Assembly (NCBI GenBank): GCA_035293805.1
Contig: DATGMD010000060.1
Location: 310,001 to 374,000, forward strand
Origin: JAJPHF01 sp035293805
GTDB taxonomy: Bacteria > Chloroflexota > UBA6077 > JAJPHF01
DNA length: 64,000 nt
Direction of reading: 5' to 3'
Shown here: positions 42,369 to 50,908 of the stretch, one piece after another
Numbering within the stretch: position 1 is the first letter of the stretch
How the letters are laid out: the number at the start of each line of letters is the position of its first letter
The notes under the pieces: model-generated
The model's input: only the letters and a program-made list of their open reading frames with translations
Databases searched by the model: none
Told to the model about the DNA's origin: nothing
Translations under genes and position numbers: made by a program

Positions 42369-42587
42369 ATGATTAGAGTGTCACGGCTGGACGGCACGGA
42401 GTTCGTGGTGAACGCCGAGCTGATCCAGCTGATCGAAACGACGCCGGACACGGTGCTCTCGCTGACTGATGGCGCGAAGTTCATCGTCCGCGAGCCGCTC
42501 GACGAGGTCGTCGCCCGCGTGATCGCCTACCGGCGGCGCGCGTACGCGGCGCTCCCCGTCCACGGGATGCCCGACCCGCCGGCGTAA
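42369..42587 (+). CDS. flbD: FlbD-family flagellar protein
   Basis: 72 residues starting MIRVSRLDGTEFVVNAELIQ and continuing LIETTPDTVLSLTDGAKFIV, the whole length of the small FlbD (swarming/flagellar) family. This is unrelated to the Caulobacter response regulator of the same name. Its role is unknown but it is usually placed before motA, as here. ATG 42369 follows GGGAGGG. It heads the flagellar cluster. Confidence 0.9.
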   Translation: MIRVSRLDGTEFVVNAELIQLIETTPDTVLSLTDGAKFIVREPLDEVVARVIAYRRRAYAALPVHGMPDPPA

Positions 42588-42607
42588 GGGTAGGGAGCGG
42601 AGCAGCC

Positions 42608-43426
42608 ATGGACAAGGCAACCGCGCCGGGGCTGGCGCTGGCCATCGTCGCCCTCTTGCTGTCGGTCATTCTGGAGGGCGGCTCGCCCGCGGCGCTGGTG
42701 AACGTGCCGGCGGCGGTGCTCGTGTTCGGCGGCACGATCGGCGTCTCGATGATGTCGTTTCCGTTCGACGCCGTCATGGGCATGCCGAAGTTCTTGCCCC
42801 AGGCGTTCTTCGACAAGGTGCCGAACCCGGCGGATACGGTCGAGGTGTTCGTGAAGCTGGCCGACAAGGCGCGGCGAGAGGGCTTGCTGGCGCTGGAGCA
42901 GGAGACCGATGGGCTGGACCCCTTCATCAAGAAGGGGGTGATGATGGTCGTCGATGGCGCCGACCCGTCGCTGGTGCGCGAGGTGCTGGAGGCGGAGATC
43001 GCGGCGACTGAGCAGCGCCACAAGCGGGGCAGCGGCTTGCTGGAGGCGATGGGGGGGTTCGCGCCGACGATGGGCATCATCGGCACGGTGATGGGCCTGG
43101 TGAACGTGCTCGGCCACCTGGACAACCCGGACGAGCTGGGCCACTCGATCGCCACGGCGTTCATCGCCACGCTGTACGGGGTGGCGTCGGCGAACGTGCT
43201 GTGGCTGCCGCTGGGCAACAAGCTGAAGAACAAGAGCGCCGAGGAGACCTGGGTCCGCGAGCTGGCGGTGGAGGGGATCCTCAGCGTGCAGGCGGGCGAC
43301 AACCCGCGGGTGGTGCGGCAGAAGCTGGAGGCGCAGCTGGCGCCGAGCCAGCGCGGCGCGGCGGCGAAGGCCAGCGGCGCCGGCGAGCGGGCGGGCGAGC
43401 GCGCGGCCGCGCCGGCGGGAGGCTAG
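42608..43426 (+). CDS. motA: Flagellar motor stator protein MotA
   Basis: 272 residues, four membrane helices. Conserved parts are LVFGGTIGVSMMSFPFDAVM, RREGLLALEQE (start of the cytoplasmic loop that touches FliG), FAPTMGIIGTVMGLVNVLG (helix 3) and GHSIATAFIATLYGVASANV (helix 4). MotA and MotB form the ion-conducting stator. The C-terminal tail is Ala/Gly-rich. The gene is separated from motB by six bases. Confidence 0.94.
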   Translation: MDKATAPGLALAIVALLLSVILEGGSPAALVNVPAAVLVFGGTIGVSMMSFPFDAVMGMPKFLPQAFFDKVPNPADTVEVFVKLADKARREGLLALEQETDGLDPFIKKGVMMVVDGADPSLVREVLEAEIAATEQRHKRGSGLLEAMGGFAPTMGIIGTVMGLVNVLGHLDNPDELGHSIATAFIATLYGVASANVLWLPLGNKLKNKSAEETWVRELAVEGILSVQAGDNPRVVRQKLEAQLAPSQRGAAAKASGAGERAGERAAAPAGG

Positions 43427-43432
43427 CGCACC

Positions 43433-44242
43433 GTGGCCGGGCGGCGGAAGAAGCCCCACGAGGGCGGCCACGAGAACGCCGAGCGCTGGCTGCTGACGTA
43501 CGCGGACCTGATCACGCTGCTGATGGTGTTCTTCGTGGTGATGTACTCGCTGGGCCGCGCCGACGTGGCGAAGTTCGCGCGCTTGCAGGCCGCACTCCAG
43601 CGGGCGTTCAACGTCGAGGTGCTGAAGGGCAGCGTGCCGACCAGCCTGAAGGGCGAGGACGGCGCGGGCGACCCCAGCTCGATCCTGGACGGCGGCTCGT
43701 CGCTACCGCAGGAGGCGGCGGATAGCCAGCTCATCGGCACGGTGGAGGACCTGCGCCGGGCGCTGAACCAGCTGCCCCCGCCCGTGCAGGCGCGGGCGCA
43801 AGTGGACGTCGGCACGACCGCCGACGGCGTGGTGATCAGCCTGGCGGGGAACGTGCTGTTCGACTCGGGAAAGGCCGACCTGCGGCCGGAGGGCCTGAAG
43901 CTGCTGGACACGCTGGCGAATCGGCTGCGGGTCATGCCGAATGACCTGCGCATCGAGGGACACACGGACGACACGCCGATCAGCACGCCGCTGTATCCGT
44001 CGAACTGGGAGCTGTCGGCGGCGCGGGCGACGAGCGTGGCGCGCTACCTGAGCGAGCGCGGCGGCATCGCGCCGGCGCGGCTGACGGCGGCCGGCTACGG
44101 CGAGTTTCGGCCGGCGGCGCCGAACACGACGCGCGAGGGGCGCGCGCGCAACCGCCGCGTGGACATCGTGATCCTGAACGCGCCCGCGTCGGCCACCACG
44201 GCCGGCAGCGGAGCCTTGGCCCAGCCCGGAGGACTCCATTGA
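43433..44242 (+). CDS. motB: Flagellar motor stator protein MotB
   Basis: 269 residues. ERWLLTYADLITLLMVFFVV is the single membrane helix with the ion-binding Asp25. The C-terminal OmpA-like peptidoglycan-binding domain has NVLFDSGKADLRPEGLKLLD, IEGHTDDTPI, SNWELSAARATSVARYLSER and REGRARNRRVDIVI. GTG 43433 is the start. It overlaps fliL by four bases. The Asp and hydrophobic context do not decide between proton and sodium drive. Confidence 0.94.
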   Translation: MAGRRKKPHEGGHENAERWLLTYADLITLLMVFFVVMYSLGRADVAKFARLQAALQRAFNVEVLKGSVPTSLKGEDGAGDPSSILDGGSSLPQEAADSQLIGTVEDLRRALNQLPPPVQARAQVDVGTTADGVVISLAGNVLFDSGKADLRPEGLKLLDTLANRLRVMPNDLRIEGHTDDTPISTPLYPSNWELSAARATSVARYLSERGGIAPARLTAAGYGEFRPAAPNTTREGRARNRRVDIVILNAPASATTAGSGALAQPGGLH

Positions 44243-44724
44243 AGAAGCTGCTGTTCCCGATCTTGCTGGTCGTCGGGGGGCTCGCCCTGGGGGCTGGCGG
44301 GTTCTTCGGCGCGTCGAAGGTGCTGGGCAAGGGGGAGACGGCCGCGCCGCCGTGGAACCCGCAGCCGGGCGACGGGATTGGCTACGTCACGAAGGAGCGG
44401 GTGGTGAACCTGGCCGACCCGGGGGCGATGCGCTACTTGAAGACGACGGTCGTCATCGAGCTGGCGTCGTCGGCGAAGAAGGGGCCGGCGCCGAAGGGCG
44501 AGGAGTACAAGAAGGCCCAGGACGAGCTGGCGAAGGAGCTGAAGGGCAAGGCGGCCATCGTGGACGACACGATCAACACTTTGCTCGGCTCGAAGACGAG
44601 CGCCGAGCTAACCCGGCCCGACGGGCGCGAGCACCTGAAGGACGAGCTGAAAGAGCGGCTCCAGGAGCCGCTGGACGAGTACAAGATCCTGGCGATCTAC
44701 TTTACCGACTTCATCATTCAATAA
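44239..44724 (+). CDS. fliL: Flagellar basal body-associated protein FliL
   Basis: 161 residues with an N-terminal membrane helix (LLFPILLVVGGLALGAGGFF) and a periplasmic-side domain. The domain contains ERVVNLADPGAMRYLKTTVV and ends KDELKERLQEPLDEYKILAI with YFTDFIIQ, the family's typical C-terminus. FliL forms a ring around the stator. TTG 44239 overlaps the motB stop, so translation is coupled. Confidence 0.92.
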   Translation: MKKLLFPILLVVGGLALGAGGFFGASKVLGKGETAAPPWNPQPGDGIGYVTKERVVNLADPGAMRYLKTTVVIELASSAKKGPAPKGEEYKKAQDELAKELKGKAAIVDDTINTLLGSKTSAELTRPDGREHLKDELKERLQEPLDEYKILAIYFTDFIIQ

Positions 44725-44742
44725 CCGCCACGGCGAGCGAAG

Positions 44743-45735
44743 ATGAGCGACAAGCTGCTCTCCCAACAAGAGATCGAGGCGCTCATGTCGAGCCTGACCG
44801 TCGAGCCGGACGAGCCGGCGGCGGCCACGGCGACGGATGCCTATCACGCGGTCGCGTCGCGGCCGGTGAAGCTGTACGACTTCCGCCGGCCGGACAAGTT
44901 CTCGAAGGAGCACCTGCGCGCGCTGCGGATCACCCACGAGTCGTTCGCGCGGGGGCTGGCCTCGGCGCTGGCGTCGTACCTGCGCAGCGCAATCCAGATC
45001 CGGCTGACGATGGTGGAGCAGGCGACCTACGACGAGTACATCCGGTCGTTGCCCACGCCGACGGTGATGTACGTCGTCTCGCCGCAGCCGCTGCCGGGGA
45101 ACATGGTGATCGAGATGAACCTGCCGGTGGCGCGGGTGATCCTCGACCGCCTGCTGGGCGGCAGCGGCTCGGCGCAGAGCGCCAGCGGCGAGATGACCGA
45201 GATCGAGATGGCGCTCCTGAAAACGGTGGGCGGGCTGCTGATCAGCAACCTGCGCGACGCCTGGAGCAACGTGGCGAGCCTGCAGCCCACCGTGCAGGAG
45301 CCGACGCTCAGCCCCGAGTTCGTGCAGGTGACGCTGCCCACCGAGACGACGGTCATGCTGGTATTCGAGATCAGCCTGTTCCAGACGACGGGCACGCTCA
45401 GCCTGTGCATCCCGCACCCGGTCTTGCAGCCGGTGATGGAGAGCCTGACGTCGCAGGTGTGGTCGGCGGGCGCGGCGCGCCCGGAGACGGCGGAGCCGAC
45501 GCTGACGCGTCCCGAGCGGCTGAACCCGGTGGCGCTGCCGCTCACCGTCGAGCTGGGCAGCGTGGGGCTGAGCCTCCGCGACCTGCTGGCGCTGACGGAG
45601 GGGCAGGTCATCAAGCTGGACACCCCCGCCAACGGCAGCCTGGCCGTGCGCGTGGGGCAGCACGTGAAGTTCAACGCGCGCCCCGGGCTGGCCGGGAAGA
45701 ACCTCGCCGTGCAGATCACGGGGGTGCGTGGCTAA
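44743..45735 (+). CDS. fliM: Flagellar motor switch protein FliM
   Basis: 330 residues. MSDKLLSQQEIEALMSSL is the N-terminal CheY-P-binding peptide. The CheC-like middle domain includes RPDKFSKEHLRALRITHESF, ARGLASALASYLR and LDRLLGGSG (the GGXG FliG-contact loop). The C-terminal SpoA/FliN-like domain contains VELGSVGLSLRDLLALTEGQ and VIKLDT. FliM sets the direction of rotation. It lies between fliL and fliN, with a 154-base gap after it. Confidence 0.95.
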   Translation: MSDKLLSQQEIEALMSSLTVEPDEPAAATATDAYHAVASRPVKLYDFRRPDKFSKEHLRALRITHESFARGLASALASYLRSAIQIRLTMVEQATYDEYIRSLPTPTVMYVVSPQPLPGNMVIEMNLPVARVILDRLLGGSGSAQSASGEMTEIEMALLKTVGGLLISNLRDAWSNVASLQPTVQEPTLSPEFVQVTLPTETTVMLVFEISLFQTTGTLSLCIPHPVLQPVMESLTSQVWSAGAARPETAEPTLTRPERLNPVALPLTVELGSVGLSLRDLLALTEGQVIKLDTPANGSLAVRVGQHVKFNARPGLAGKNLAVQITGVRG

Positions 45736-45889
45736 GCACTCGGCCAGGGATAGCGTGTAGGTTTGGCGAAGCCAGACATGCACACCCACCTGGGCCGTCC
45801 GCTTAGGGGCAGACGATGCTACATTCCTAGAGGGTGGTCGTACTCATCCGGTAGCAATTCATGACGGACGAGGGACGAGGGGAGCGGCG
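45736..45889 (+). other. Spacer between fliM and fliN
   Basis: 154 bases with no gene seen. A GAGGGACGAGGGGAG purine-rich stretch ends just before ATG 45890 and holds the fliN ribosome site. I found no riboswitch or terminator that I can name. Confidence 0.4.
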
Positions 45890-46330
45890 ATGGCGGACGA
45901 GCAGGGACTGAGCGGCGACGAGCCGGAGCTGCTGGGCGACGAGCCGGCGGCGGTGGGCGCCGGGGCTGCCGCGGGCGCGGAGGCGTTGTTCGCGGCCGCC
46001 GCGGCGGGCGGGTCGGCGCTGGGCGCGCCCGAGTTCCGGCCGCTGGCGGGCGAGAGCGCGGCGGGCGAGGGCGCCGGGATCGACCTGCTGCTCGACGTGG
46101 CGCTGGAGGTGAGCGTCGAGCTGGGGCGCACGCGCATGACGATCGGCGAGCTGCTGGCGCTGCGGCCGGGCTCGGTGATCGAGCTGGACAAGCTGGCGGG
46201 GGAGCCGGCGGACATCCTGGTGAATGGCACGCGAATCGCGCGCGGCGAAGTCGTGGTCGTGGACGAGAAATTTGGCGTGCGGGTCCTGGAGATCGTGTCG
46301 CCGGCGAAGCGCCTGGCGACGATGGGATGA
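45890..46330 (+). CDS. fliN: Flagellar motor switch protein FliN
   Basis: 146 residues. The first 60 are Ala/Glu/Gly-rich and probably flexible. The rest is the SpoA domain: LLDVALEVSVELGRTRMTIG, ELLALRPGSVIELDKLAGEP, ADILVNGTRIARGEVVVVDE and KFGVRVLEI. It forms the bottom of the C-ring with FliM. It overlaps fliO by ATGA. Confidence 0.93.
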   Translation: MADEQGLSGDEPELLGDEPAAVGAGAAAGAEALFAAAAAGGSALGAPEFRPLAGESAAGEGAGIDLLLDVALEVSVELGRTRMTIGELLALRPGSVIELDKLAGEPADILVNGTRIARGEVVVVDEKFGVRVLEIVSPAKRLATMG

Positions 46331-47106
46331 CGATGCGCGCACACCGCCCCGCGCTCGCCGTGCTGCTGATCGGGCTCGCGCTGCTCGGGCGCCTCGGACT
46401 GGCGGCCCCCGTGGCCCAGGCGATGCCGGCCGCGGCTGCCGTGGCCGCGCGCCCGGCGCCGGCCGGGGTGTTGGCCCAGGCGTCCGACGACGCGGCGGTG
46501 ACTAGCGAGTCGGCTACCGACGCGACCGCCCTGGAGGATCCGACGCCGGCCGGGACGACCGGCGTCGAGAGTGCGACGGCCGGCGAGGCCGCGGGCGAGG
46601 CGGCGGCCGTGGACGAGTCCCCCGCGGGTGAAGCTCCGCCCGGCGCGGCGTCGGCAGCGACTGCCGTGCCCGCGGCGCCCGCGCCTGGCGTGAGCGAGGC
46701 GCCGAACGCGCCGCCGCCGGCGCCGACTGTGCCGGCGGCGGCCCCCGCTCACCCCGCGGCGTCGGAGCCGCTTGACTTCCCCGGCGCGGCGGTGGACGTG
46801 ACGCTGAAGCTGGTGGCGGTGCTCGCGCTAGCTTACGTCACGTTATGGCTGATCAAGCGCTACAGCCTGGGGGCGACGCTCGGCAAGCGGTCGGGGTCGC
46901 TCCAAGTGATCGAGTCCACCACGCTGGCGCCCAATCGCTCCATCTACCTCGTGAACGTGGAGGGGCGGCGCTTGCTGTTGGGCGTAACTAGCTCGCAGAT
47001 CACGACGCTGGCGGCCTGGGACGGCGACGGCGTCCCCCAGTCCGTCCCCGCCCCGACCCCCGCGACCGCCCCAGCGGCGCTCGACGAGCCGTTCGCGGCC
47101 AAGTAG
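46327..47106 (+). CDS. fliO: Flagellar biosynthetic protein FliO
   Basis: 259 residues, longer than usual. A signal-like hydrophobic N-terminus (ALAVLLIGLALLGRLGLAAP) is followed by a long Ala/Glu/Pro-rich linker. A membrane helix (LKLVAVLALAYVTLWLIKRY) comes next, with the FliO domain LQVIESTTLAPNRSIYLVNV, then EGRRLLLGVTSSQITTLA. FliO helps assemble the FliP/FliQ/FliR export gate. The call is supported by the conserved cytosolic motif and by position between fliN and fliP. Confidence 0.85.
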   Translation: MTMRAHRPALAVLLIGLALLGRLGLAAPVAQAMPAAAAVAARPAPAGVLAQASDDAAVTSESATDATALEDPTPAGTTGVESATAGEAAGEAAAVDESPAGEAPPGAASAATAVPAAPAPGVSEAPNAPPPAPTVPAAAPAHPAASEPLDFPGAAVDVTLKLVAVLALAYVTLWLIKRYSLGATLGKRSGSLQVIESTTLAPNRSIYLVNVEGRRLLLGVTSSQITTLAAWDGDGVPQSVPAPTPATAPAALDEPFAAK

Positions 47107-47541
47107 CCCGCGGCGGTCCAGGTGCCGATAGCGCTTCCGCGGTCCATGCTGAGCCCCCCGCGGAGCCATCGTGGCGTCCGCGAGTCCGGGTCCAACTATG
47201 GTGCGGGGCAGCCTATGCTCGTCGCCCTCCGCTCCTTGCGGTGGAAGTCAGACAGTCTCCCGTCGAAAGCGGTCTGGCCTCGCGCAGCTTTCAGGTTCAT
47301 CGAGCCGCTCGCGCCGCCGGGTGGCGAGGGACAACCCCCCGTCCTACCCTACATCTCCTCGTCGCCGGCTCAGACGCCGGGCACACCACGGCGAGACGCC
47401 GCCGAGGACGCCGTCCGGGGCAGGGGATGAGGGTACCGAGGTACCGGCCGCGTTGGGCCTTTCGGCAGGGACGGTCGGGCCCCTAGCGTCTGTTGGCAAC
47501 GGCCCGGCCGGCCGTACGATTGCTGTGACCCTGCGAGAGAG
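47107..47541 (+). other. 435-base gap between fliO and fliP
   Basis: The longest gap in the export-gate operon. It is less GC-rich in part (about 47190-47320) and holds several short inverted repeats, for example GGTACCGAGGTACC near 47434-47447. Open frames here lack start signals and family likeness. It does not look like the G-tract repeats that fill the other gaps. I see no RNA gene that I can identify. Confidence 0.4.
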
Positions 47542-48375
47542 ATGGGACACAGCATGCGACAGCAATCACGGCCCGCTCCCCCGACCCGTCCCGTGGCTTC
47601 GACGACGGCGGCCCACAGTGGCGGCCACCCGCGCCGGCTCGGCACCGCGCTCGGGCTGGCGCTGCTCGCCGTGCTCGCCGGGGGCTGCACGAGCGCGCAG
47701 CAGGGCCTGCCGTCGGTGCAGGTGCAGATGGGTAGCGGCCAGGGCGACCAGGCCACGATGGGCGTGCAGCTCCTGCTGCTGCTCACCGTGCTCAGCCTCG
47801 TGCCGGCCGTGCTGATGATGGTCACCTCGTTCGTGCGCATTGCCATCGTGCTGTCGTTTGCGCGCAGCGCGATCGGCGTGGCGCAGATGCCGCCGAACCA
47901 GATCTTGCTGGGCCTGGCGCTCTTCCTGACGGTGTTCGTGATGGCGCCGGTGTGGACGACGATCAACGACCAGGCGGTACAGCCGTACCTGCGCAACGAG
48001 GTCACGCTGGACCAGGCGTACCAGCGCGCGGAGCAGCCGCTGCGCGCGTTCATGCTGCGGCAGACGCGCGAGAAGGACCTGGCGCTGTTCGTGAACCTGG
48101 GCAACCTGCCGCAGCCGGACACCGAGGCGGACATCCCGACCTACGCGCTGATTCCGTCGTTCATGATCAGCGAGCTGAAGACCTCGTTCCAGATGGGCTT
48201 CATCATCCTGCTGCCGTTCCTCGTGATCGACATGGTCGTGTCGAGCACGCTGATGGCAATGGGCATGATGATGCTGCCGCCGGCGACGATCTCGCTGCCG
48301 TTCAAGGTGCTGCTGTTCGTGATGGCGGATGGCTGGCACCTGATCGTGAAGTCGCTGGTCACCAGCTTTATGTAG
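47542..48375 (+). CDS. fliP: Flagellar export-gate protein FliP
   Basis: 277 residues. The family core is MTSFVRIAIVLSFARSAIGV, AQMPPNQILLGLALFLTVFV, then IPTYALIPSFMISELKTSFQ and MGFIILLPFLVIDMVVSSTL, ending with the last membrane region MADGWHLIVKSLV. FliP, with FliQ and FliR, forms the export pore. The N-terminal segment is a signal peptide ending in LAVLAGGCTSAQ, which looks like a lipobox. Lipidation of FliP would be unusual. ATG 47542 is used, and ATG 47554 is also possible. Confidence 0.95.
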   Translation: MGHSMRQQSRPAPPTRPVASTTAAHSGGHPRRLGTALGLALLAVLAGGCTSAQQGLPSVQVQMGSGQGDQATMGVQLLLLLTVLSLVPAVLMMVTSFVRIAIVLSFARSAIGVAQMPPNQILLGLALFLTVFVMAPVWTTINDQAVQPYLRNEVTLDQAYQRAEQPLRAFMLRQTREKDLALFVNLGNLPQPDTEADIPTYALIPSFMISELKTSFQMGFIILLPFLVIDMVVSSTLMAMGMMMLPPATISLPFKVLLFVMADGWHLIVKSLVTSFM

Positions 48376-48385
48376 TCCAACGGCG

Positions 48386-48500
48386 GGTGGCTGTGGGGGG
48401 CACCCCCACACCCCCGGGACTAAGAGGAAACGAGGGGATGTGGGGGGACACCCCCCACATCCCCCGCCAGGGGACACCCCTGGACCCCGGGAGCGGAGAG
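48386..48500. repeat. G-tract repeat (GGGGGACACCCCC type) between fliP and fliQ
   Basis: Alternating GTGGGGGG, ACACCCCC, GGGACTAAGAGG and GGGGACACCCC units form several overlapping hairpins. The same units recur at 49567-49760. They resemble no known gene and fill the 132-base gap. Confidence 0.75.
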
Positions 48501-48507
48501 TGCGGCG

Positions 48508-48777
48508 ATGACGGAGATGGGGGCGCTGGAGCTGGGGCGCGACGCGCTGATGATGACGCTGCTGCTGTCGGCGCCGGTGCTGCTGGCGGCGCTCGTGGTC
48601 GGGCTGGTGGTGAGCATCGTGCAGGCGCTGACGCAGATCAACGAGTCGACGCTGAGCTTCGTGCCGAAGATCCTGGCGGTGTTCGGCGCGCTGGCGATCA
48701 CCGGCGGCTGGCTGATGAGCACGATGCTGGGCTACACGGTGGGGCTGTTCAACTCGCTCCCCCAGATGGTGCGGTAG
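48508..48777 (+). CDS. fliQ: Flagellar export-gate protein FliQ
   Basis: 89 residues with two membrane helices: GRDALMMTLLLSAPVLLAAL and LAVFGALAITGGWLMSTMLG. Between them lies the conserved LVVSIVQALTQINESTLSFV with PKIL. This is the full length of the FliQ family. ATG 48508 follows a GGAGAG site that itself follows the repeat. Confidence 0.95.
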   Translation: MTEMGALELGRDALMMTLLLSAPVLLAALVVGLVVSIVQALTQINESTLSFVPKILAVFGALAITGGWLMSTMLGYTVGLFNSLPQMVR

Positions 48778-48790
48778 GCGGAGCGCGGAC

Positions 48791-49564
48791 GTGACGGACA
48801 CGGTACAGCTCGTGAACTTCTCGGGGGCGTACTTCAGCCGGCTGCTGCTCGCGGCGGTGCGCGTCCTGGCCGCGATCGGCATCAACCCGCTGCTCGGCTC
48901 GGCGCGCGTGCCGCTGCCCGGCCGCATCGGGCTCGGGCTGTTCATCACGCTGGTGCTGTTCCCGCCCGGCGGACCGGGGGCGAACGAGCCGGTGGCGATC
49001 GGGCCGGGTGAGATCGCGGGCGAGCTGCTGGTGGGCCTGCTGGCCGGGTTCGCGGTCACGCTGATCTTCGCGACGGTCCAGTTCGCGGCGTCGCTGATCG
49101 GCGTGCAGGGCGGTTTCGGCTTCGGCGCGACGATCGACCCGCATGCCGACCTGGGCCAGAAGACGCTGGAGCAATTCTTCACCACGTTCGCGATGGTGAT
49201 CTTCCTGCAGATCAACGGCCATCACCTGTTCCTGGCCGGGCTGTACGAGCTGTTCGGCGCGGTGCCGCTGGGCGGCGCGACGCTGGCGGGCGGCACCGTC
49301 GAGCAGCTCACGGCGCTGACCGCGGCGCTGTTCGGGGCGGCGGTAAAGATGGCGCTGCCGGTGATCGCGGCGCTGCTGCTGGCCGACCTGGGGCTGGCGG
49401 TGCTGGCGCGGGTGGCGCCACAGCTCAACCTGTTCGCGATCGGGCTGCCGGCGAAGATCCTGATCGGGCTGGGCGCGCTGGTGGTGGCGCTGCCGGTGAT
49501 CCTGCCGCGGCTAGAGGCGCTGATTCACGCGCTGCCGCAGGCGATGTTGAGTTTGGCGGGGTAA
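48791..49564 (+). CDS. fliR: Flagellar export-gate protein FliR
   Basis: 257 residues and about six membrane segments. It has FSRLLLAAVRVLAAIGINPL-like YFSRLLLAAVRVLAAIGINP at the start, then RIGLGLFITLVLFPP, GELLVGLLAGFAVTLIFATV, QFAASLIGVQGGFGFGATID and the late PQLNLFAIGLPAKILIGLGA. It completes the FliP5-FliQ4-FliR1 gate. GTG 48791 is the start. flhB follows after a repeat-filled gap. Confidence 0.95.
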   Translation: MTDTVQLVNFSGAYFSRLLLAAVRVLAAIGINPLLGSARVPLPGRIGLGLFITLVLFPPGGPGANEPVAIGPGEIAGELLVGLLAGFAVTLIFATVQFAASLIGVQGGFGFGATIDPHADLGQKTLEQFFTTFAMVIFLQINGHHLFLAGLYELFGAVPLGGATLAGGTVEQLTALTAALFGAAVKMALPVIAALLLADLGLAVLARVAPQLNLFAIGLPAKILIGLGALVVALPVILPRLEALIHALPQAMLSLAG

Positions 49565-49566
49565 GA

Positions 49567-49760
49567 GGGGGAGTGGGGGACACCCCCACCCCCCCGGAAA
49601 GAGGAAGAGGAGGGGTAGGTGGGGGGACACCCCCCACGCCCCCCGGCCGGGTGTGGCGCGGCATACTGCGAGCGCCACTCCCCCTGCACCCCCGGGGACG
49701 ACGCGGGGAGGGCGTAGGCCCCCGGTAGGGGAGCGGCCCTGCACCCCTGGGACGAGGTTA
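49567..49760. repeat. G-tract repeat (GGGGGACACCCCC type) between fliR and flhB
   Basis: Same unit types as 48386-48500, in a longer block. Units include GGGGGACACCCCC, CCCCCGGAAAGAGG, GGTGGGGGGACACC and CCTGCACCCCTGGGACG, with an embedded CCCCCGGTAGGGGAGCGGCC hairpin. The flhB ribosome site (GGAGGGG) follows immediately. Confidence 0.75.
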
Positions 49761-49769
49761 GGAGGGGAC

Positions 49770-50837
49770 GTGGCGGCTGGCGAGCGTACCGAGGCGGCGA
49801 CCCCCCGGCGGCTCAAGGAGCTGCGGGACAAGGGGCGCGTCGTCCGCAGCGCCGACCTGGCGATGGCCGGGGGGCTGCTGGCGGGGTTCGTGGTGCTGCA
49901 GAGCTTCGGCGGCGCCGCGGCGGCCGAACTGCGGGGCGAGATGGAGCGCCAGTTCAGCACGCTGCTGCGGCCGGACTTCACGGATGCCGCGCTCGCTGAT
50001 CTGTGGCTGAACACCGGGATGCTGTTCTTCCGGATCATCGCGCCGCTGGTGGCGCTGACGGTCGTGGGCGTGGTGCTGAACGTCGGGCAGACGGGGCTAG
50101 CGCTGAGCGGCCGCGGGCTGACGCCGCAGTTCAGCCGCCTGAACCCGCTGGCCGCGGTGCAGCGGCTGTTCTCGCTCCACGGCCTGGTCGAGCTGGGCAA
50201 GACGCTGCTGAAGGCGGGGCTCGTGGCGTTCGTGCTCTACCAGGTCTATACGGAGAGCGTGCCGGAGCTGGCGATGCTCGCGGCCGGCGACCTGCGGGCG
50301 ACGGCACCGCAGCTCGCGGCGCTGGCGATGCGGGTGGGGCTGACGGCGGGCGCGGTGCTGCTCGGGCTGGGCATCCTGGACTACGGCTACCAGCGCTGGG
50401 ACTTCATCCGCAGCAGCCGCATGTCGAAGGACGAGATCCGCGAGGAGCTGAAGCAGACGGAAGGCGACCCCAAGATCAAGGGCCGCATCCGGCAGCTCCA
50501 GCGCAAGCTGGCGCGGCGCCGCATGATGCAGGAGGTGCCCAAGGCCGACGTGGTCGTCACGAACCCCACGCACCTGGCCGTTGCGCTAGCGTACCGGCCG
50601 GGCGAGATGGGCGCGCCGCGCGTGGTGGCCAAGGGCGCCGACGCGGTGGCGCAGCGGATCAAGGAGATCGCCCGCGCGCACGACGTGCCGGTGCTGGAGG
50701 ACAAGCCGCTGGCCCGCGCGCTGTACGCGGCGGTCGAGATCGGCACCGAGATTCCCATTGAGCTGTTCCAGGCGGTGGCCGAGGTGCTGGCGTACATCTA
50801 CGCCCTCAAGGGCAAGGGGGTAGGGGCTAGGGGATAG
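49770..50837 (+). CDS. flhB: Flagellar export switch protein FlhB
   Basis: 355 residues. The N-terminal ERTEAATPRRLKELRDKGRV is the family start, and four membrane helices follow. The cytoplasmic domain carries the autocleavage site NPTH in VVTNPTHLAVALAYRPGEMG and then PRVVAKGADAVAQRIKEIAR. FlhB switches export from rod/hook to filament substrates. GTG 49770 has a strong ribosome site and opens the conserved sequence. The last codons (GKGVGARG and stop) come from the G-tract repeat at 50815-50903. Confidence 0.95.
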   Translation: MAAGERTEAATPRRLKELRDKGRVVRSADLAMAGGLLAGFVVLQSFGGAAAAELRGEMERQFSTLLRPDFTDAALADLWLNTGMLFFRIIAPLVALTVVGVVLNVGQTGLALSGRGLTPQFSRLNPLAAVQRLFSLHGLVELGKTLLKAGLVAFVLYQVYTESVPELAMLAAGDLRATAPQLAALAMRVGLTAGAVLLGLGILDYGYQRWDFIRSSRMSKDEIREELKQTEGDPKIKGRIRQLQRKLARRRMMQEVPKADVVVTNPTHLAVALAYRPGEMGAPRVVAKGADAVAQRIKEIARAHDVPVLEDKPLARALYAAVEIGTEIPIELFQAVAEVLAYIYALKGKGVGARG

Positions 50838-50903
50838 GGAGTAGGGGACGGAGAGATGCTTCCGACCCCTATCCTCTATTCCCTACCACCTAGCCCCTGG
50901 GAG
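50815..50903. repeat. GGGATAGGG-type repeat at flhB/flhA junction
   Basis: Purine arm TAGGGGCTAGGGGATAGGG (from about 50821) faces a pyrimidine arm CCCCTATCCTCTATTCCC (from about 50866), able to form a long hairpin. It provides the flhB stop codon. A second copy lies at 53926-54013. Confidence 0.75.
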
Positions 50904-50908
50904 ATGAC

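Noticed and set aside
42117..42372. Short Gly/Arg-rich open frames between marR and flbD
   Set aside because: No ribosome site, no family likeness, and composition that follows from G/C-rich DNA. Treated as intergenic.
47124..47131. GCCGATAG as a sigma-28 -10 for fliP
   Set aside because: The matching -35 position reads TAGC rather than TAAA, so the element is too weak to call.
47107..47541. A possible structured RNA (for example RNase P RNA, SRP RNA or a c-di-GMP riboswitch) in the fliO-fliP gap
   Set aside because: I could not find the conserved core motifs of any of these. Only short unrelated inverted repeats are seen.
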